NCBI GenBank assembly: GCA_029339505.1
Contig: JAQISU010000166.1
Location: 4,416,501 to 4,480,500 of the forward strand
DNA length: 64,000 nucleotides
Reading direction: 5' to 3'
Source: Unio delphinus
Taxonomy: Eukaryota > Mollusca > Bivalvia > Unionida > Unionidae
Notes under the pieces: model-generated
Seen by the model: the letters and a program-made list of their open reading frames with translations, nothing else
What the model was told of the DNA's origin: nothing
Databases searched by the model: none
Position numbers and translations under genes: made by a program
Part shown: positions 12,301-27,300 of the stretch, in pieces
How the letters are laid out: the number at the start of each line of letters is the position of its first letter
Position numbering within the stretch: position 1 is the stretch's first letter

Positions 12301-15300
12301 ATTGCTCAAACTGGTTGACCTAAGAGAATGCCTTCAATTATATGAAAGCCCATGGACTTTTATCACTGATCTCTTTAATTTATTTAGTTGGGCAGTTTAA
12401 GGGGTCTGAGCTACACAGCTTCAATGGTATGTCAAATTTTGACACTGACTCGAGATAAATGTTTTATATTTTTTATGCACGAATTCCAAGAAAAAACTAT
12501 TAAATTCTCATGTTTTGTGACTTGTAATGATCAACTTGCACATTTTTTGTTATTCTGTATGGTATATACTACCAGACCGTGCAGTGTCAGCATATAATAA
12601 CAAAAATAATAAAAACAAAAGTGCCTAGAAGGGACTACTGGCGGAAAAGAATTTCCAGGAATTCAAGATAAGAGCATTTCATTTTGACTGCTGAGTTTTG
12701 GAACCATGTCTAATATTTGTGAGCAATAACAAGATTTTCAAATCAGCCGTGGTGACAGACATATTTATTAGAAGCAAGACTGGCCCCATTTTCATTTAGA
12801 AGCAACAACACATCACTACAAGTCTTTTGGTAAAACCTCATCTGAATATGATGATCAAACATTTTTAAGATGGCTGCTATAGTGGCTATACTGGATTGCA
12901 TATCAGTACCATCTTATTTAGCCACACAATGCAATGCAAATAGCTTTACAGCGAATACCCCATATCAATATCACCTTCCATCTAGAAGCATGAACAACAG
13001 CAAGATTTGTTTTAAAAATGGCCACCTTGGCAGCCATGCTGGATTCCATATCAGCCCCATATTAAGCAAACCAGACATCATACAAATATATCATTCTCCA
13101 CTGAGGAGATGTAGTGATAAGAGTTTCAAGATGGACGACAAGGTGGCCATACTAGATGTTAGATTGTTACTCATTTTCATTTTGGACTAACTAGAAACAT
13201 CATGTTGATATAACCATCCACTCCAGAGGCATAGCAATAGTCCAATGAATCAGCCACCAAACCTGTTCTGATACTGACTGACAATTTGGGTTTGATCTCA
13301 CCTATAAATAAAATCATGCAACTGTTGCACACAATTTTGTCCATAACAAATCAGGTATATTTCAGACACTTATTGGTATATCTCACAGTTCCTGAGTTGC
13401 AGTTTGTTGATGAGACCTTTCCATGATATATTCAAGGAATATTTCCAAATCAAATCCTATTTTTGACAATTTGTGGAATAACACTAACCCTGCCGCTATT
13501 TTGAATTTCATGGCTACATTCAGCTGTTCCATCAGATCCAGAAAAAAAACTTTCACTCATTCATTCATCTGAAAATTTATGTTTTTGTTATGTGGCTCTT
13601 TTTTTTTTTTTATAAAAAAGTTCTTGAATTACCATTTGTGTTTTAAATATATGATAAATGAATTGAATCAGAAATGCACTTTAAAAGGCAATTTGAATTA
13701 TTTTTTTGCCTGTTAGATGCTTACGTCTCAAGTGCAAGTGACAATCAATTCGACTGATGAAAGCAACTGAAACTATCAAATCAGTAAATGAGCTGTGTCA
13801 ATCATATTGGATCTCCATGTAGTATAACCTTCATCAGGAGCAACTAAACACCATAACAATTCTGGTTAAAAATTAATGTCCATATGACTTTACATTTAGA
13901 CAGAGAAGAGGTGATGAGTTTTAAGACTGCTGTTATGACAACAATGGATAAATCCCATGTCATTACGACTCTCCATTCAGGAGAACTAGCAAAAACAAAA
14001 TTTTCAAGATGGCTGCCACAATGGCCATTAGATCCACACCATTTTATTGAGGACCAACTAGACACAACAAGAATTCTGGTGAAAATTTCATTACGATATA
14101 ACTTGTCATTCTGATATCAAGAGAGCAATATTTGATGTTACTGTGCACCATTTTCATTTAGGACCAACTTGACCATGTGATGAATGTATGCATCAAGTTT
14201 GATGGCAATATTTCAAATAGTTTATGAGTGTTAGCAATAACAATCTTCTGCTAATGGTTTGTTTTGTTTTATTATAATTTTTAACGAAGCTTTAACAATT
14301 TTTCATTCATATCGCTACGATGTCTGCAGTGATGCAGATTACAGTGATGTCTAGCTCTGGAGCATCATTGCCCAGACATGAAGCGTGATGTCCCACCCAG
14401 TCACATTATCCTGACACCAGGCCAACCAGTCCTAACACTAACCTCTTAATGCTGAGCGCCAAGCGAGGCAGCTGTTAGTACCATTTTTGTAGGTCTTTGG
14501 TATGACTCGGCTGGGGATTGAGCCCATGACCTCCCGCTCAAGCAGCGGATGCTCTAACCACTAGGGCACTGGAGAGGTTTCTGCTAATGAAGGACAGGCA
14601 ATGAACAATGGACAGGTAATGAACAGAGGACACAGACCATCCCATGAGAGCTTCAAGTGTATGACCAGCAGTGCTAATAATGATAATTCTCATATATTAA
14701 AATATTACCTGCTCTTATACCCCTAAAATGTGGCTCTGAAAACTTGTCCCACAAGGACACAACAATACAAGCAGATCCCAAAATAAATATTGCTACCAGG
14801 TACAGGATTTTTGGTCCAAGTCGGCAGTAGAAGCTGTAGTACAGCCAGGGTACAAAGGAACCCATCGTTAGAAGTGCTATCCCACAGTAGTCAAGCCTGA
14901 AAGAAAACAAAATGTACAATATCCACATTATTCAAAAAATTTAGTTTTCCAAAAGTAAAAGTAAACATGTCAATAATCTATACCAGATAAAAAGTATGTT
15001 AATGAGCAGTGTTTTTATTCCTTTGTATGCTTGGCCAGACATGCTAACATCTGACAACCTTTTGACATCAACTTTATAGCTGATGTACTGAAGCACTCTA
15101 AGTTATAATTAGATAAAATGGGGAATGTTGTCCATTAAAGCAAAAACTATCCCTTAGTATGTTAAAAGAAGAGCAATCCTAAATATCAGGATTTTTCTAA
15201 CTCGTATAACCATAAGTACATCTAGGAAATAAATGTTATTTTTAAAAATATTTTACCAGGGAAAAAATAAGTATTCTTCAGTCTTGGGTGAATTACTGTT

Positions 15301-18300
15301 AAAACTCTCTTCAAGTTTAATTTACATTTAAAAAGTCATTCAGCCATAGTAGATTTTATGGCATCCCTCAAAGAGTTGAGACAGATAATTCTATACACTA
15401 AACAAACTAGTAACGCCATAACCCAACCACCATATGTCATTTACATACCTTGACCTGTACAAACTATGTCGATGTAGTAGTAACAATGCCTGTAGTCTTT
15501 ATCAGTGGCCTAACTGGGCATATCCACAAAAGATTCATAGAAAAATGTGTTTAAATTTTATTCAATAGCCCTCCATGCCTGCCCAATGATGGGTCCTAAA
15601 TGAGAATAATTACCTATTTCCAAGGTACATTCATGCTTAATAACTACAGTTGCATACACCTGTTAGCTTAAATACATGCAGACATTTACATACATATTAT
15701 TCTGCATAAAGTGGTACCTTCAATGTTTTATCCTGAAGAATACTGGCTGTTATAGTTCTTAATTTGTCATGGTTTCCCTTTAATTCATAGCAGTTCAAAG
15801 ATCCATTTTAAAGAAACTAATTTTTTCCAGTAAAATATGTTTGTTCATGAATACTTACCCAATCATAATACCTAAGGAGAATTACTAATTGCAGGAGACA
15901 TGTCAAATAGCTTTCAGAAGTTCTGTGATTCAACTACAACTGTGTAGACTAGTTTATTTATTTTGGAGCAAGACATGGTTTTACATGTTACTATCATTTC
16001 ATTCTCAATCTCATCAATAAAAACATCTTAGACTGTGCCCTTTCAAGATTTGGTTTCCTAGGTCTGGACTGAATATCTGTAAACACTGTCATATCAAACC
16101 GAACATCTATAAACACTGTCATGTCAAACAATCTGAATATCTGTAATCTGTAAACACTGTCATCTCATATTAAATGAACCTCAATAAACATTGCCATCTT
16201 AAACAAACTGAACATCTGTAAACACTGTCATCTCAAACATATCAATAGCAGCAAACAATGTCATCTCAAACAATCTGAACTTCTGTAAACACTGTCATCT
16301 CAAACAAACTGAACTTCTGTAAACACTACCATCTCAAACTCAACATCTGTAAACAATGTCATCTCAAACAAACTGAACTTCTGTAAACTGTCATCTCAAA
16401 CAAACTGAACATCTATAAACACTGCTGTCTCAAAATGAATATCTGTAAACACTTGTCATCTGAAACTGAATATCTGTAAACACTACCATCTCAAACTGAA
16501 CATCTGTAAACAATGTCATCTCAAACAAACTGAACATCTGTAAACAGTCACCTCAAACTGAACATCTGTAAACAATGTCATGTCACACAAAGTGAACATC
16601 TGTTAATAATATTATCTTAAAACTGAACACCTGTAAATGCTGCCATTTCTAAAGAAAGTGAACACTGTCAGTGCAAACAAACTGAATATATGTAAACACT
16701 GCCATCTATAGCAAAGTGAACATTTAAATGAAGAGCTGTTGTTTGAAATGAGGTTATTATGGAATGGTCTTGGTTCGCAATTATTTTGATTTTCTAACTG
16801 AAAAGTCATTAATTTTTCACAACAATTAGTTAAATTACAATTAAGTTTAAAATGAATGACTTTTAAAAATATTATTTCATATGGTCAGAAGAACAAGCAA
16901 AGTTATATTTAATGTAAGTGAACTTGAATGTGGTGCCTTCAAGCTATACCATTTGCATCATTCCCTTCAAGTTATTGTTAAACTCAACATAAAGTACAAT
17001 GGCTATAAACAATAATCCAATTCATCCATGATTATCATGACTTAAGCCAAGATCAAACATGGGAGGGAAATAAGCTGAGCCAGTCAGATTCATTAATTAA
17101 ATATATGGATGTCACTCACAAGTCAACTCATCTAATACCCTTATAATTCTGCACTCTCTCACTATATGACTCTACAACATGACACAGATCCTGTTATAAG
17201 GCAAGCATATTCCAGATCCTATCTCAATAGGTGGCAGTAAAATTATATGCCCCATGTACTTCATTGGTCTTACTATCAGGCGGTATACTCTATGAATTTC
17301 AAGGACAGCATTAGAATGAGGGTACACATCATTCAAACATACTAACTTGAATCCAAAATCTCTTTAGAAATAAAACCTCTACACCAATCTGATGTCAGAT
17401 CATCCCATTATCAAATGGGGATGTTGCTCATCCATACCGAAGACAAGTAAAATCTGATCAGAAATGAAGCCCCTATAGTATTCAAAGACGAGTGTTAATG
17501 GATGGACATACAATATAGGCAATGGATGACATATGATCTACACAGGGCTATACAAAAGACTCACCTGGCTGTTAAAACTCAAGACATCAGAGCAGGGAGC
17601 TGCCTATGCCTAAATGCAATCCTTTTATTAAGTTTAATGAAATGAATGGACAAATGGCCATGCAAACTAACACTGCTATCATTATATCTCACTGCACCAT
17701 CGGTAAAAGAGGGATAATAAAACAATAATTTTTTACAGCCATTGTTGTAATTTCAAGTAGAATGTCTTACTTGTTGAATAGTTTTCCTATCCTCTGTGAG
17801 TGGCAGTAAACTGTGTGAAATATCCAAGAAAAGCCCAGACACAAAATGGCTCCAACAAAAAATGCAGAAAATATGGCTTTTTCTTGCCACTGTATTTCAA
17901 TTGAAGGGCGTGTCATAAAGTATATTGCTATGGCAATGAATGCAATCATACCTGAAAAAAGAGAATAAAAAATTGTATTATATTTTTCAAAATGTAAAGA
18001 TAATATCAAAGTTAACCTTCAGCTGCTTAGGAATAACACCATTCAGGTTCCATTACAGTGATATACATTTGTTTTTACTGATAAAATTTACCCCTGTACT
18101 GAAAAAACCATTTGCTGTCAATATTTGTGTACAAACAAAGTTTAAAACATATTTAATGTCTTAAAAGTTAAATGTAATAACACTAAGAGTTTTTTTCTTT
18201 TCATACAGTTGTAGTTCCATATTAAAGTCAAATTTGTTCAGTGATCATTAGCAACAACACAGCACCAGAATGCGAGTTGGCTTATCTCTTTGATGTTGCA

Positions 18301-21300
18301 AGGGCTTGATATATGATTCAAGATGAAACAATAATAATAATTAAAGCACTCCTCTTTCTGTTTCCTAAACGTTCACATTATTGGCAATATCATGCCAAGG
18401 AAATGGAAACTCAAATGCCCTTCCCAGTTTTACACTTGGGCAGCTGACCCAGGTTATCTGACATGAAGTTGTTCCATTATAATCTAATTCAATGCTGCAT
18501 TGCTTACATTTTGCCTTGAAGATCTTTGAGAATCTGCTGCTAGTTTCACATGGTAAACAAATATCTTAAGACTGATTTGCTCTTCAAATATTCACAAAAA
18601 AGTATTCTGATTCATATGTTTGGTAATTCATTTCAGCTCTAAACATAACTATTTTAGGTGCTGCACATGCTGTCTTTGAGTGGATCTAGTCAATGCCTAC
18701 AATGCACATGACAGTATAAACAAAGCATATATTTAAAGTCTGCATCGTCTCATAACATTTCTAGGCTACATAAGGGGTGTGTTTAATTAGTGAATGAACA
18801 ACATGACTTGTGTTCCATATATCAAATTATCAAAACCAATACAAAGAAAGACCTGTGAGATTAAACCTAGCATGCAGCCAGTGGCATAATATCGAGATTA
18901 TGTTGCTACCCAAAATGATTAGAAGTTGCCATTGTTATGCCCAAGGGAAGTAACTCGGTATATTGTCTACTGACCTGATATTTTTGTCCTGAACTCTAGA
19001 AACATGGCCAAATCTTGAGCAATTAAAACTAATACATTGTTGGCATATATAAAACACTTTTTTATTTAAAAAAAGGATGAATTTTCTTGAAACACTGTAA
19101 TTTGTAATTAGACTCCCTGAATTGAATTTATATATTTCTTCCTTAAAAGAATAAAAAAAATCTTAAATTATTCATTTAACAAATGAGGCCAGAAGGTTGT
19201 TTAACTTGACAGAATATTAGAATGAAGTGAAATTATTCCATGCATGTACAACTTAGTGCTAAATAAAAGGAATGTAATGCAATGCAATAAACATGTACAT
19301 TTCATCCACACAAGAACATAAAGCAATGCAATTTACATGTACATTTCATCCACACAAGAATGTAATGCAATGCAATAAACATGTACATTTCATCCACACA
19401 AGAATGTAAAGCAATGCAATTTACATGTACATTTCATCCACACAAGAAGGTAAAGCAATGCAATTTACATGTACATTTCATCCACACAAGAACATAAAGC
19501 AATGCAGTTTACATGTACATTTCATCCACACAAGAATGTAATGCAATGCAGTTTACATGTATATTTCATCCACACAAGAATGTAAAGCAATGCAGTTTAC
19601 ATGTATATTTCATCCACACAAGAATGTAATGCAATGCAGTTTACATGTACATTTCATCCACACAAGAATGTAAAGCAATGCAGTTTACATGTACATTTCA
19701 TCCACACAAGAAGGTAAAGCAATGCAGTTTACATGTATATTTCATCCACACAAGAATGTAAAGCAATGCAGTTTACATGTATATTTCATCCACAAAAGAA
19801 CGTAAAGCAATGCAGTTTACATGTATATTTCATCCACACAAGAACGTAAAGCAATGCAGTTTACATGTATATTTCATCCACACAAGAATAATATTGCTTT
19901 ATTTATAGAGGATGACTCATTAGTCAAGGACTGATCTCACTTGAGGCACTCTAATATGAAGAGTATAACAATGCACATTATATGAAGATAGAGTAATACA
20001 ATACTAAATTCCATTATCTATTAGAAACATGTACATGCTCATGATATCTCTTCTTAAAGCAAGAATGTAGAGCAATGCAATTTGCATGTACCGTTTGTCC
20101 ACACAAGAATGTAAAACAATGCAATGTACATTTCACCCACACACAAAAAAAGAATAATGAATAGCTGTCTTGCTGCTTGAGAATCAAATCACAGGTTTCC
20201 TGCAAACCTTTGGTCTTATGTTCCACAAACTGTAATTTGTATTTGCCCCACCCCCAGGGCCCCTGCATGCCTTTTTGTGTGGGAAAAATAGAAATACACA
20301 CCTAACTTTTTATAGTGCATGTTGGTCCATACATATGTTGGCTCTAGTAACTGTGAAAGTTGCTAATGGCAATAAAAACTTTAGGATAGTACTTACTTTC
20401 CATTTAAGAAAAAAATATTAGTCAATCAAAATTTGTAATAGTCTGTATTAATGGCATGAAACACTTGCAGCAATACACATTCTGGCATTTAATTAATGAA
20501 TTATTACTTTTATAAGAAAATAATTCAGTCAAATCTTAAGTATTATCATAAACATTTGTAGATAATGAGTAAACACTGAAGCTAAATGAGAATAAGATCC
20601 AGAATGGAGCAATGCACATTGCAATTCTCTTCTGATAAACCTAGATATATAAAATGAAAATAGTATGTGTTATTTAGTCACTCGATAAAAAATCTATAAT
20701 AATATTGGAAGTTTCTAAAGAAAAGATGATAGTGCAGTTCAGGTGACAAAAGATAAGGTGCAAAAACTGTCAAAGCAAATAATATTCCATTATATTATTA
20801 CTAAAGCACCCAGTACTGTCTAATATTTCTCTTTGCCCATCTGAAATTTTGTGTCTCTCCTTATGTGCTTGGGATCCTAGGAATCACACTGGCGTGAGAT
20901 TATTTATTATCAATTTTTTTTCAAACTACAAGTACAAAGCAAGCAAAAAGATTTCCCTAGTAACTTACCTAAAAGGTGTGACCATATATTTCCTGTTTCT
21001 GTGTGTATCCTAAAGATCGACTTAAAACAAGCTAAAAATGAATTTGTAGGAGGTCTGTGACCTTTCACAAGAAAATCATTGTCTCTGAGCCAATCAGGAA
21101 GGGAATGATGATGCACCACACGCCAACCAGCCTCCCATACTTTCTTTACAAACTCCTCTGCTTGCTCTGCTGCTCGGCAGGGTGCCGTAAAGAAATCCCC
21201 GACTCTTGAGCGCTCATGCTCTTCTTCATCATCATTGCTCTCTTCCTCCAAGCTGGAAAAGGAGTTGGACTGCTGAAAAGAGAACCAATTCAACCTAAAA

Positions 21301-24300
21301 CTGAATTAAATTTGTAAATGTGGTTTGGACTATTATGAGACATATCATTACATTTTGACTTGGTGCCAGAAAAGAAACTATTGGTTATCATCTAATTATG
21401 AATTTTTTTAAATGGGTAAATCAACAGAAAAGGACCATTAGTAGTCCTTACAATACTTTAACAATTATGAAAAGAATCAGTATCCATATACATGTATGTA
21501 TCCCTGAATCATAAACTGTGTTTTTAATGTTTTAGATGTTATCCATGTTTTTAATGTTATACATGTTTTAATTCAAATGTTATCTATGCTTGAAATGTTA
21601 TCTATGCTTGAAATGTTATCCATGTTTTTAATGTTGCACATATGTGTATCCCTGAATCTCGTGGCCCTGAATGGCCATGTGGTCTAAAGCGCTCTCCATT
21701 ACGGATCACTGCCATCTCCCCTCTGTCTGCATGGGTTCGAGTCTCAGATTTGGCCAATGTGGGTATGTGAGAAAGCTTACCAGTAGCTTCTCATGGGTCG
21801 GTGGTTCTTTCCAAGGTTTTCCTGGGTTCTTACTCCAACATTAATACTGGCCGCCATGTATAGCCTATCTTGTGCTGAAAAATGGCGCTAAACCCTACAA
21901 CAACAACAACAACAACATCCCTGAATCTCACATTGTTTTTAATGGTATTCATATGTGATTTTGCATCTTAAACTTTGTTTAATGTTATACATATGTATAT
22001 TCTTGAATCTTACACTGAATTTTTAAATACAAGTATCCCTGAATCTTACACTGATTTTAATCTTTTATACATGTATGTATCCCTGAATCTTACACTGATT
22101 TTAATCTTTTATACATGTATGTATCCCTGAATTTTATTCTGTTATATATGATGAAGAATTTCACCAAAATATTTTTTTTTTGACAGGCATTGAGAATAAT
22201 AATGGAAGCATACAAAAGTGCATCTCCTTCACAACTGTACCATGAAGTCTAAACTTCACCATTTCAAGCACAAACTTTGCAATTATTTAAAATTTATGAA
22301 GGACTAATTCCACCATATCTTCAAGACTTGATATAACCTTTATTTATACAACATGAGGCCTATTCCAATCCATCATAAAATGATCTTTGACCTCCAATGA
22401 GTAAAAAGACCTTGGTCTACAAGTTTTGTATCTAAGTCTATGCACATTTTCTGTATATCCATATGTACCAGCATCAAGGTCATTTATGTTATATTTATGT
22501 TATTGCTGGGGGGGGGGGATAGTTAAAATAAGCTTATGCTTTCTCCTGAATCCCCCAAAAACAATATTTCTGCAATTGCATTTGACAAAGTTTCAAATAA
22601 ATATGGTTTAAACTAATCTTTATCGACAAATGTGTATCCCTGAATCTTATACTGTTTTTCTTCTTTTCCATGAGTATATCCCTGAATCTGATACTGTTTT
22701 TCTTCTTTTCCATGAGTATATCCCTGAATCTGATACTGTTTTTCTTCTTTTCCATGAGTATATCCCTGAATCTGATACTGTTTTTCTTCTTTTCCATGAG
22801 TATATCCCTGAATCTGATACTGTTTTTCTTCTTTTCCATGAGTATATCCCTGAATCTGATACTGTTTTTCTTCTTTTCCATGAGTATATCCCTGAATCTG
22901 ATACTGTTTTTCTTCTTTTCCATGAGTATATCCCTGAATCTGATACTGTTTTTCTTCTTTTCCATGAGTATATCCCTGAATCTGATACTGTTTTTCTTCT
23001 TTTCCATGAGTATATCCCTGAATCTTATACTGTTTTTCTTCTTTTCCATGAGTATATCCCTGAATCTGATACTGTTTTTTCTTCTTTTCCATGAGTATAT
23101 CCCTGAATCTGATACTGTTTTTCTTCTTTTCCATGAGTATATCCCTGAATCTGATACTGTTTTTCTTCTTTTCCATGAGTATATCCCTGAATCTTATACT
23201 GTTTTTCTTCTTTTCCATGAGTATATCCCTGAATCTTATACTGTTTTTAATCTTTTCCATAAGTGTGTCCCTGTCTCTTATACTGTTTTTAATCTTTTCC
23301 ACGAGTGTGTCCCTGTTTCTTACACAGTTTTAAATCTTTTCCATGAGTGTGTCCCTGTTTCTTATACTGTTTTTAATCTTTTCCATGAGTGTGTCCACGT
23401 CTCTTATACAGATTTTAATCTTTTCCATGAGTGTGTCCCTGTCTCTTATACTGTTTTTAAACATTTCCATGAGTGTGTCCCTGTTTCTTATACTGTTTTT
23501 AATCTTTTCCATGAGTGTGTCCCTGTCTCTTATACTGTTTTTAATCTTTTCCATGAGTGTGTCCCTGTCTCTTATACTGTTTTTAATCTTTTCCATGAGT
23601 GTGTCCCTGTCTCTTATACTGTTTTTAATCTTTTCCATGAGTGTCCCTGTCTCTTATACTGTTTTTAATCTTTTCCATGAGTGTGTCCCTGTCTCTTATA
23701 CTGTTTTTAATCTTTTCCATGAGTGTCCCTGTCTCTTATACTGTTTTTAATCTTTTCCATGAGTGTGTTCCTGTCTCTTATTTTGTTTAATCTTTTCCAT
23801 GAGCGTGTCCCTGTCTCTTATACTGTTTTTAATCTTTTCCATGAGTATGCCCCTGTCTCTCACACAGTTTTATATCTTTTCCATGAGTGTGTCCCTGTCT
23901 CTTATCCTGTTTTTAATCTTTTCCATGAGTGTGTCCCTGTCTCTTACAGCTTTTAATCTTTTCCATGAGTGTGTCCCTGTCTCTTATACTGTTTTTAATC
24001 TTTTCCATGAGTGTGTCCCTGTCTCTTATACTGTTTTTAATCTTTTCCATGAGTGTGTCCCTGTCTCTTATACAGATTTTAATCTTTCATACATACAATA
24101 CTACTATTTATAGTGGAGCTTAAGTTAAGAAGAATATTTATCATATCAATGCTCTCATTTTAATGAATGAGTACTTTTACACTGTACCTGCAACCTAAAT
24201 ACATGTATACTGCATTTTAATGAATGAACTTGCATACCTGTAATCTAAGCATACTGCATTTTAATGAATGAATACTTGCACACCAGTAATCTAAGCATTC

Positions 24301-27300
24301 TGCATTTTAATGAATGAATACTTTTATACCTGTAATCTAAGCATTCTGCATTTTAATGCATGAATACTTTTATACCTGCAATCTAAGCATACTGCATTTT
24401 AATGAATACTTTTCTACCTGTAATCGAATTATACTGCATTTTAATGAATGAATACTTTTATACCTGTAATCTAAGCATACTGCATTTTCAGACTTCCCGA
24501 AAGCTAAAAAAAAGTGTCAGACAAAACCTGAAAATGTCAGACCGAAAAAAAATCTGTCAGACCGACAAAATATAACAAAATTGAGGTATTTTGTAAAGTG
24601 TTTTGTTTTCTATTTTCTAAGTGTAAATAACACATGTTAATCAAGTAAAGTTAAGTCAAATTCACTGATAGTCTGTTGTAAACATGATCAATTTATCAAA
24701 ATTGTCAAGTTCATCTTGATAGTCTAAACAGTCTTCCTCAATGTCCAAGGTCTCCTATTCATCTCCTTAGATATCTGTACTTCCATCCATCATAAAGGCA
24801 AAAAATGGATTATACTCTAAGACTGACAGTTTTTTACTTCTTTGTCTGTGCTATACTGTGTATGAAATCTGCAGCTGCTTTGTCATTAATAAACGTACTG
24901 CCTATGTCTAATTGTTTAGCTTTGTCAATTTCACACAGCCATGTATAATCTGATAGTGGACGATTATTTTTGGCTACTGCGTGTGCATTTCTGAACAAAT
25001 GCACTAATCTACTTCTTTCAGCTGCCTTTAATTGCCTAAGTGCTTTGCCGGTTTCTGACCCTAGTTTTTCCTGAGCAGTTTTCTGTCTACCTGAAACAAT
25101 CTCTGATGATCTTTTGTGGGACTTGGAAAGTTCATGATCATTTATTGTTGACATTCTAAAATTTGGACATCCGACGATAAACGCGTTTGTGTTTCGCAAA
25201 TTTTCATCAGTTCTCGCTTTCTCGCCGTAGAAACTGAGACACATGGCACACTGCATAATTTGCTTTATTTCATCAAATATTAACCAGTCTCTGTTTTCTT
25301 TCCATTTATCATTAAAGATTCTTTCAACCCTATGTTTTTCATAATCCTTTTTCTTTTTTTTCAATTCTTGATAAAATAGTTTTCTTTTTTTCCCTGGTTT
25401 TGCTCCGTCGTAATATATTTCAACGATGCCATGCTAACAGGTGAGCCGCATAACTGTTTATAATAGGCGTAGCGATTGGATCGCTCAAAAGCTTGTAACC
25501 AATGAAAATCTGTTTAACAAACTAGATTCAAGAAGGACTACTCAAGCGGTGCAGAGTGAGAAAACTGCCGGACAGTCGGTACGATTCCGACTAACAAACT
25601 GTCGGTCCGGGTAAATTATTGTCGGTCATGTCCTATGGATCGACGGCTTTCGGGAAGTCTGCATTTTAATGAATGCTTTTATACCTGTAATCCAAGCATA
25701 CTGCATTTTAATGAATAAATACTTTTACACCTGTAATCTAAGCATACTGCATTTTAATGAATACTTGTATACCTGTAATCTAAGCATACTGCATTTTAAT
25801 GCATGAATACTTTTATACTTGTAATCTAAGCACACTGCATTTTAATGAACACTTTGATACCTGTAATCTAAGCATACTGCATTTTAATGAATGAATACTT
25901 GCATACCTGTAATCTAAGCATACTGCATTTTAATGAATGAATACTTTTATACCTGTAATCTAAGCATTCTGCAATTTAATGAATTAATACTTTTATACAT
26001 GTAATCTAAGCATACTTCATTTTAAATAACGGTTACTTTTATACCTGTAATCTAAGCATTCTGCATTTTAATGCATGAATACTTTTATACCTGTAATCTA
26101 AGCATTCTGCATTTTAATGCATGAATACTTTTATACCTGTAATCTAAGAATACTGCATTTTAATGCATGAATACTTTTATACCTGTAATCTAAGCATTCT
26201 GCATTTTAATGCATGAATACTTTTATACCTGTAATCTAAGCATACTGCATTTTAATGCATGAATACTTTTATACCTGTAATCTAAGCATACTGCATTTTA
26301 ATGAATACTTTTATACCTGTAATCTAAGCATTCTGCATTTTAATGCATGAATACTTTTATACCTGTAATCTAAGCATACTGCATTTTAATGCATGAATAC
26401 TTTTATACCTGTAATCTAAGCATACTGCATTTTAATGAATACTTTTATACCTGTAATCTAAGTATACTGCATTTTAATGCATGAATACTTTTATACCTGT
26501 AATCTAAGCATACTGCATTTCAATGAATGAATACTTGCAAACCTGTAATCTAAGCATACTGCATTTCAATGAATGAATACTTTTATACCTGTAATCTAAG
26601 CATTCTGCATTTTAATGCATGAATACTTTTATACCTGTAATCTTAGCATTCTGCATTTTAATGCATGAATACTTTTATACCTGTAATCTAAGTATACTGC
26701 ATTTTAATGAACAGATACTTTTATACTTGTAATCTAAGCATTCTGCATTTTAATGCATGAATACTTTTATACCTGTAATCTAAGCATACTGCATTTTAAT
26801 GCATGAATACTTTTATACATGTAATCTAAGCATTCTGCATTTAATGAATGAATACTTGCAAACCTGTAATCTAAGCATACTGCATTTCAATGAATGAATA
26901 CTTTTATACCTGTAATCTAAGCATTCTGCATTTTAATGCATGAATACTTTTATACCTGTAATCTAAGCATTCTGCATTTTAATACATGAATACTTTTATA
27001 CCTGTAATCTAAGTATACTGCATTTTAATGATCAGATACTTTTATACTTGTAATCTAAGCATTCTGCATTTTAATGCATGAATACTTTTATACATGTAAT
27101 CTAAGCATTCTGCATTTTAATGCATGAATACTTTTATACCTGTAATCTAAGCATTCTGCATTTTAATGCATGAATACTTTTATACTTGTAATCTAAGCAC
27201 ACTGCATTTTAATGAACACTTTGATACCTGTAATCTAAGTATACTGCATTTTAATGCATGAATACTTTTATACCTGTAATCTAAGCATACTGCATTTTAA

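Larger units (their letters stand above)
12169..14708 (-). other. AdipoR: AdipoR intron 4 (2540 bp)
   Basis: No exon inside. 12720-13250 and 13860-14240 hold diverged copies of a 110-150 bp dispersed repeat with the phrases AACAAGATTTTCAAGATGGCTGCC, GTGGCCATACTGGATTCCATATCAG and CATTTTCATTTAGGACCAACTAGACA. A family-B SINE is at 14270-14580. Confidence 0.85.

Noticed and set aside
12870..13190. 106-codon plus-strand frame (MAAIVAILDCIS...)
   Set aside because: It runs through diverged copies of the CAAGATGGCTGCCA repeat family in AdipoR intron 4; the ATGGC phrase recurs by repetition.
20014..20301. 95-codon minus-strand frame in AdipoR intron 2
   Set aside because: It has no recognisable domain, overlaps diverged 44-bp repeat units and lies between confirmed exons with matching phases.
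22670..23668. 332-codon plus-strand frame and several other long frames at 22534-24123
   Set aside because: All lie in the 42-bp minisatellite. 42 is a multiple of three, so frames without a stop in one unit remain open throughout. Overlapping frames exist on both strands.
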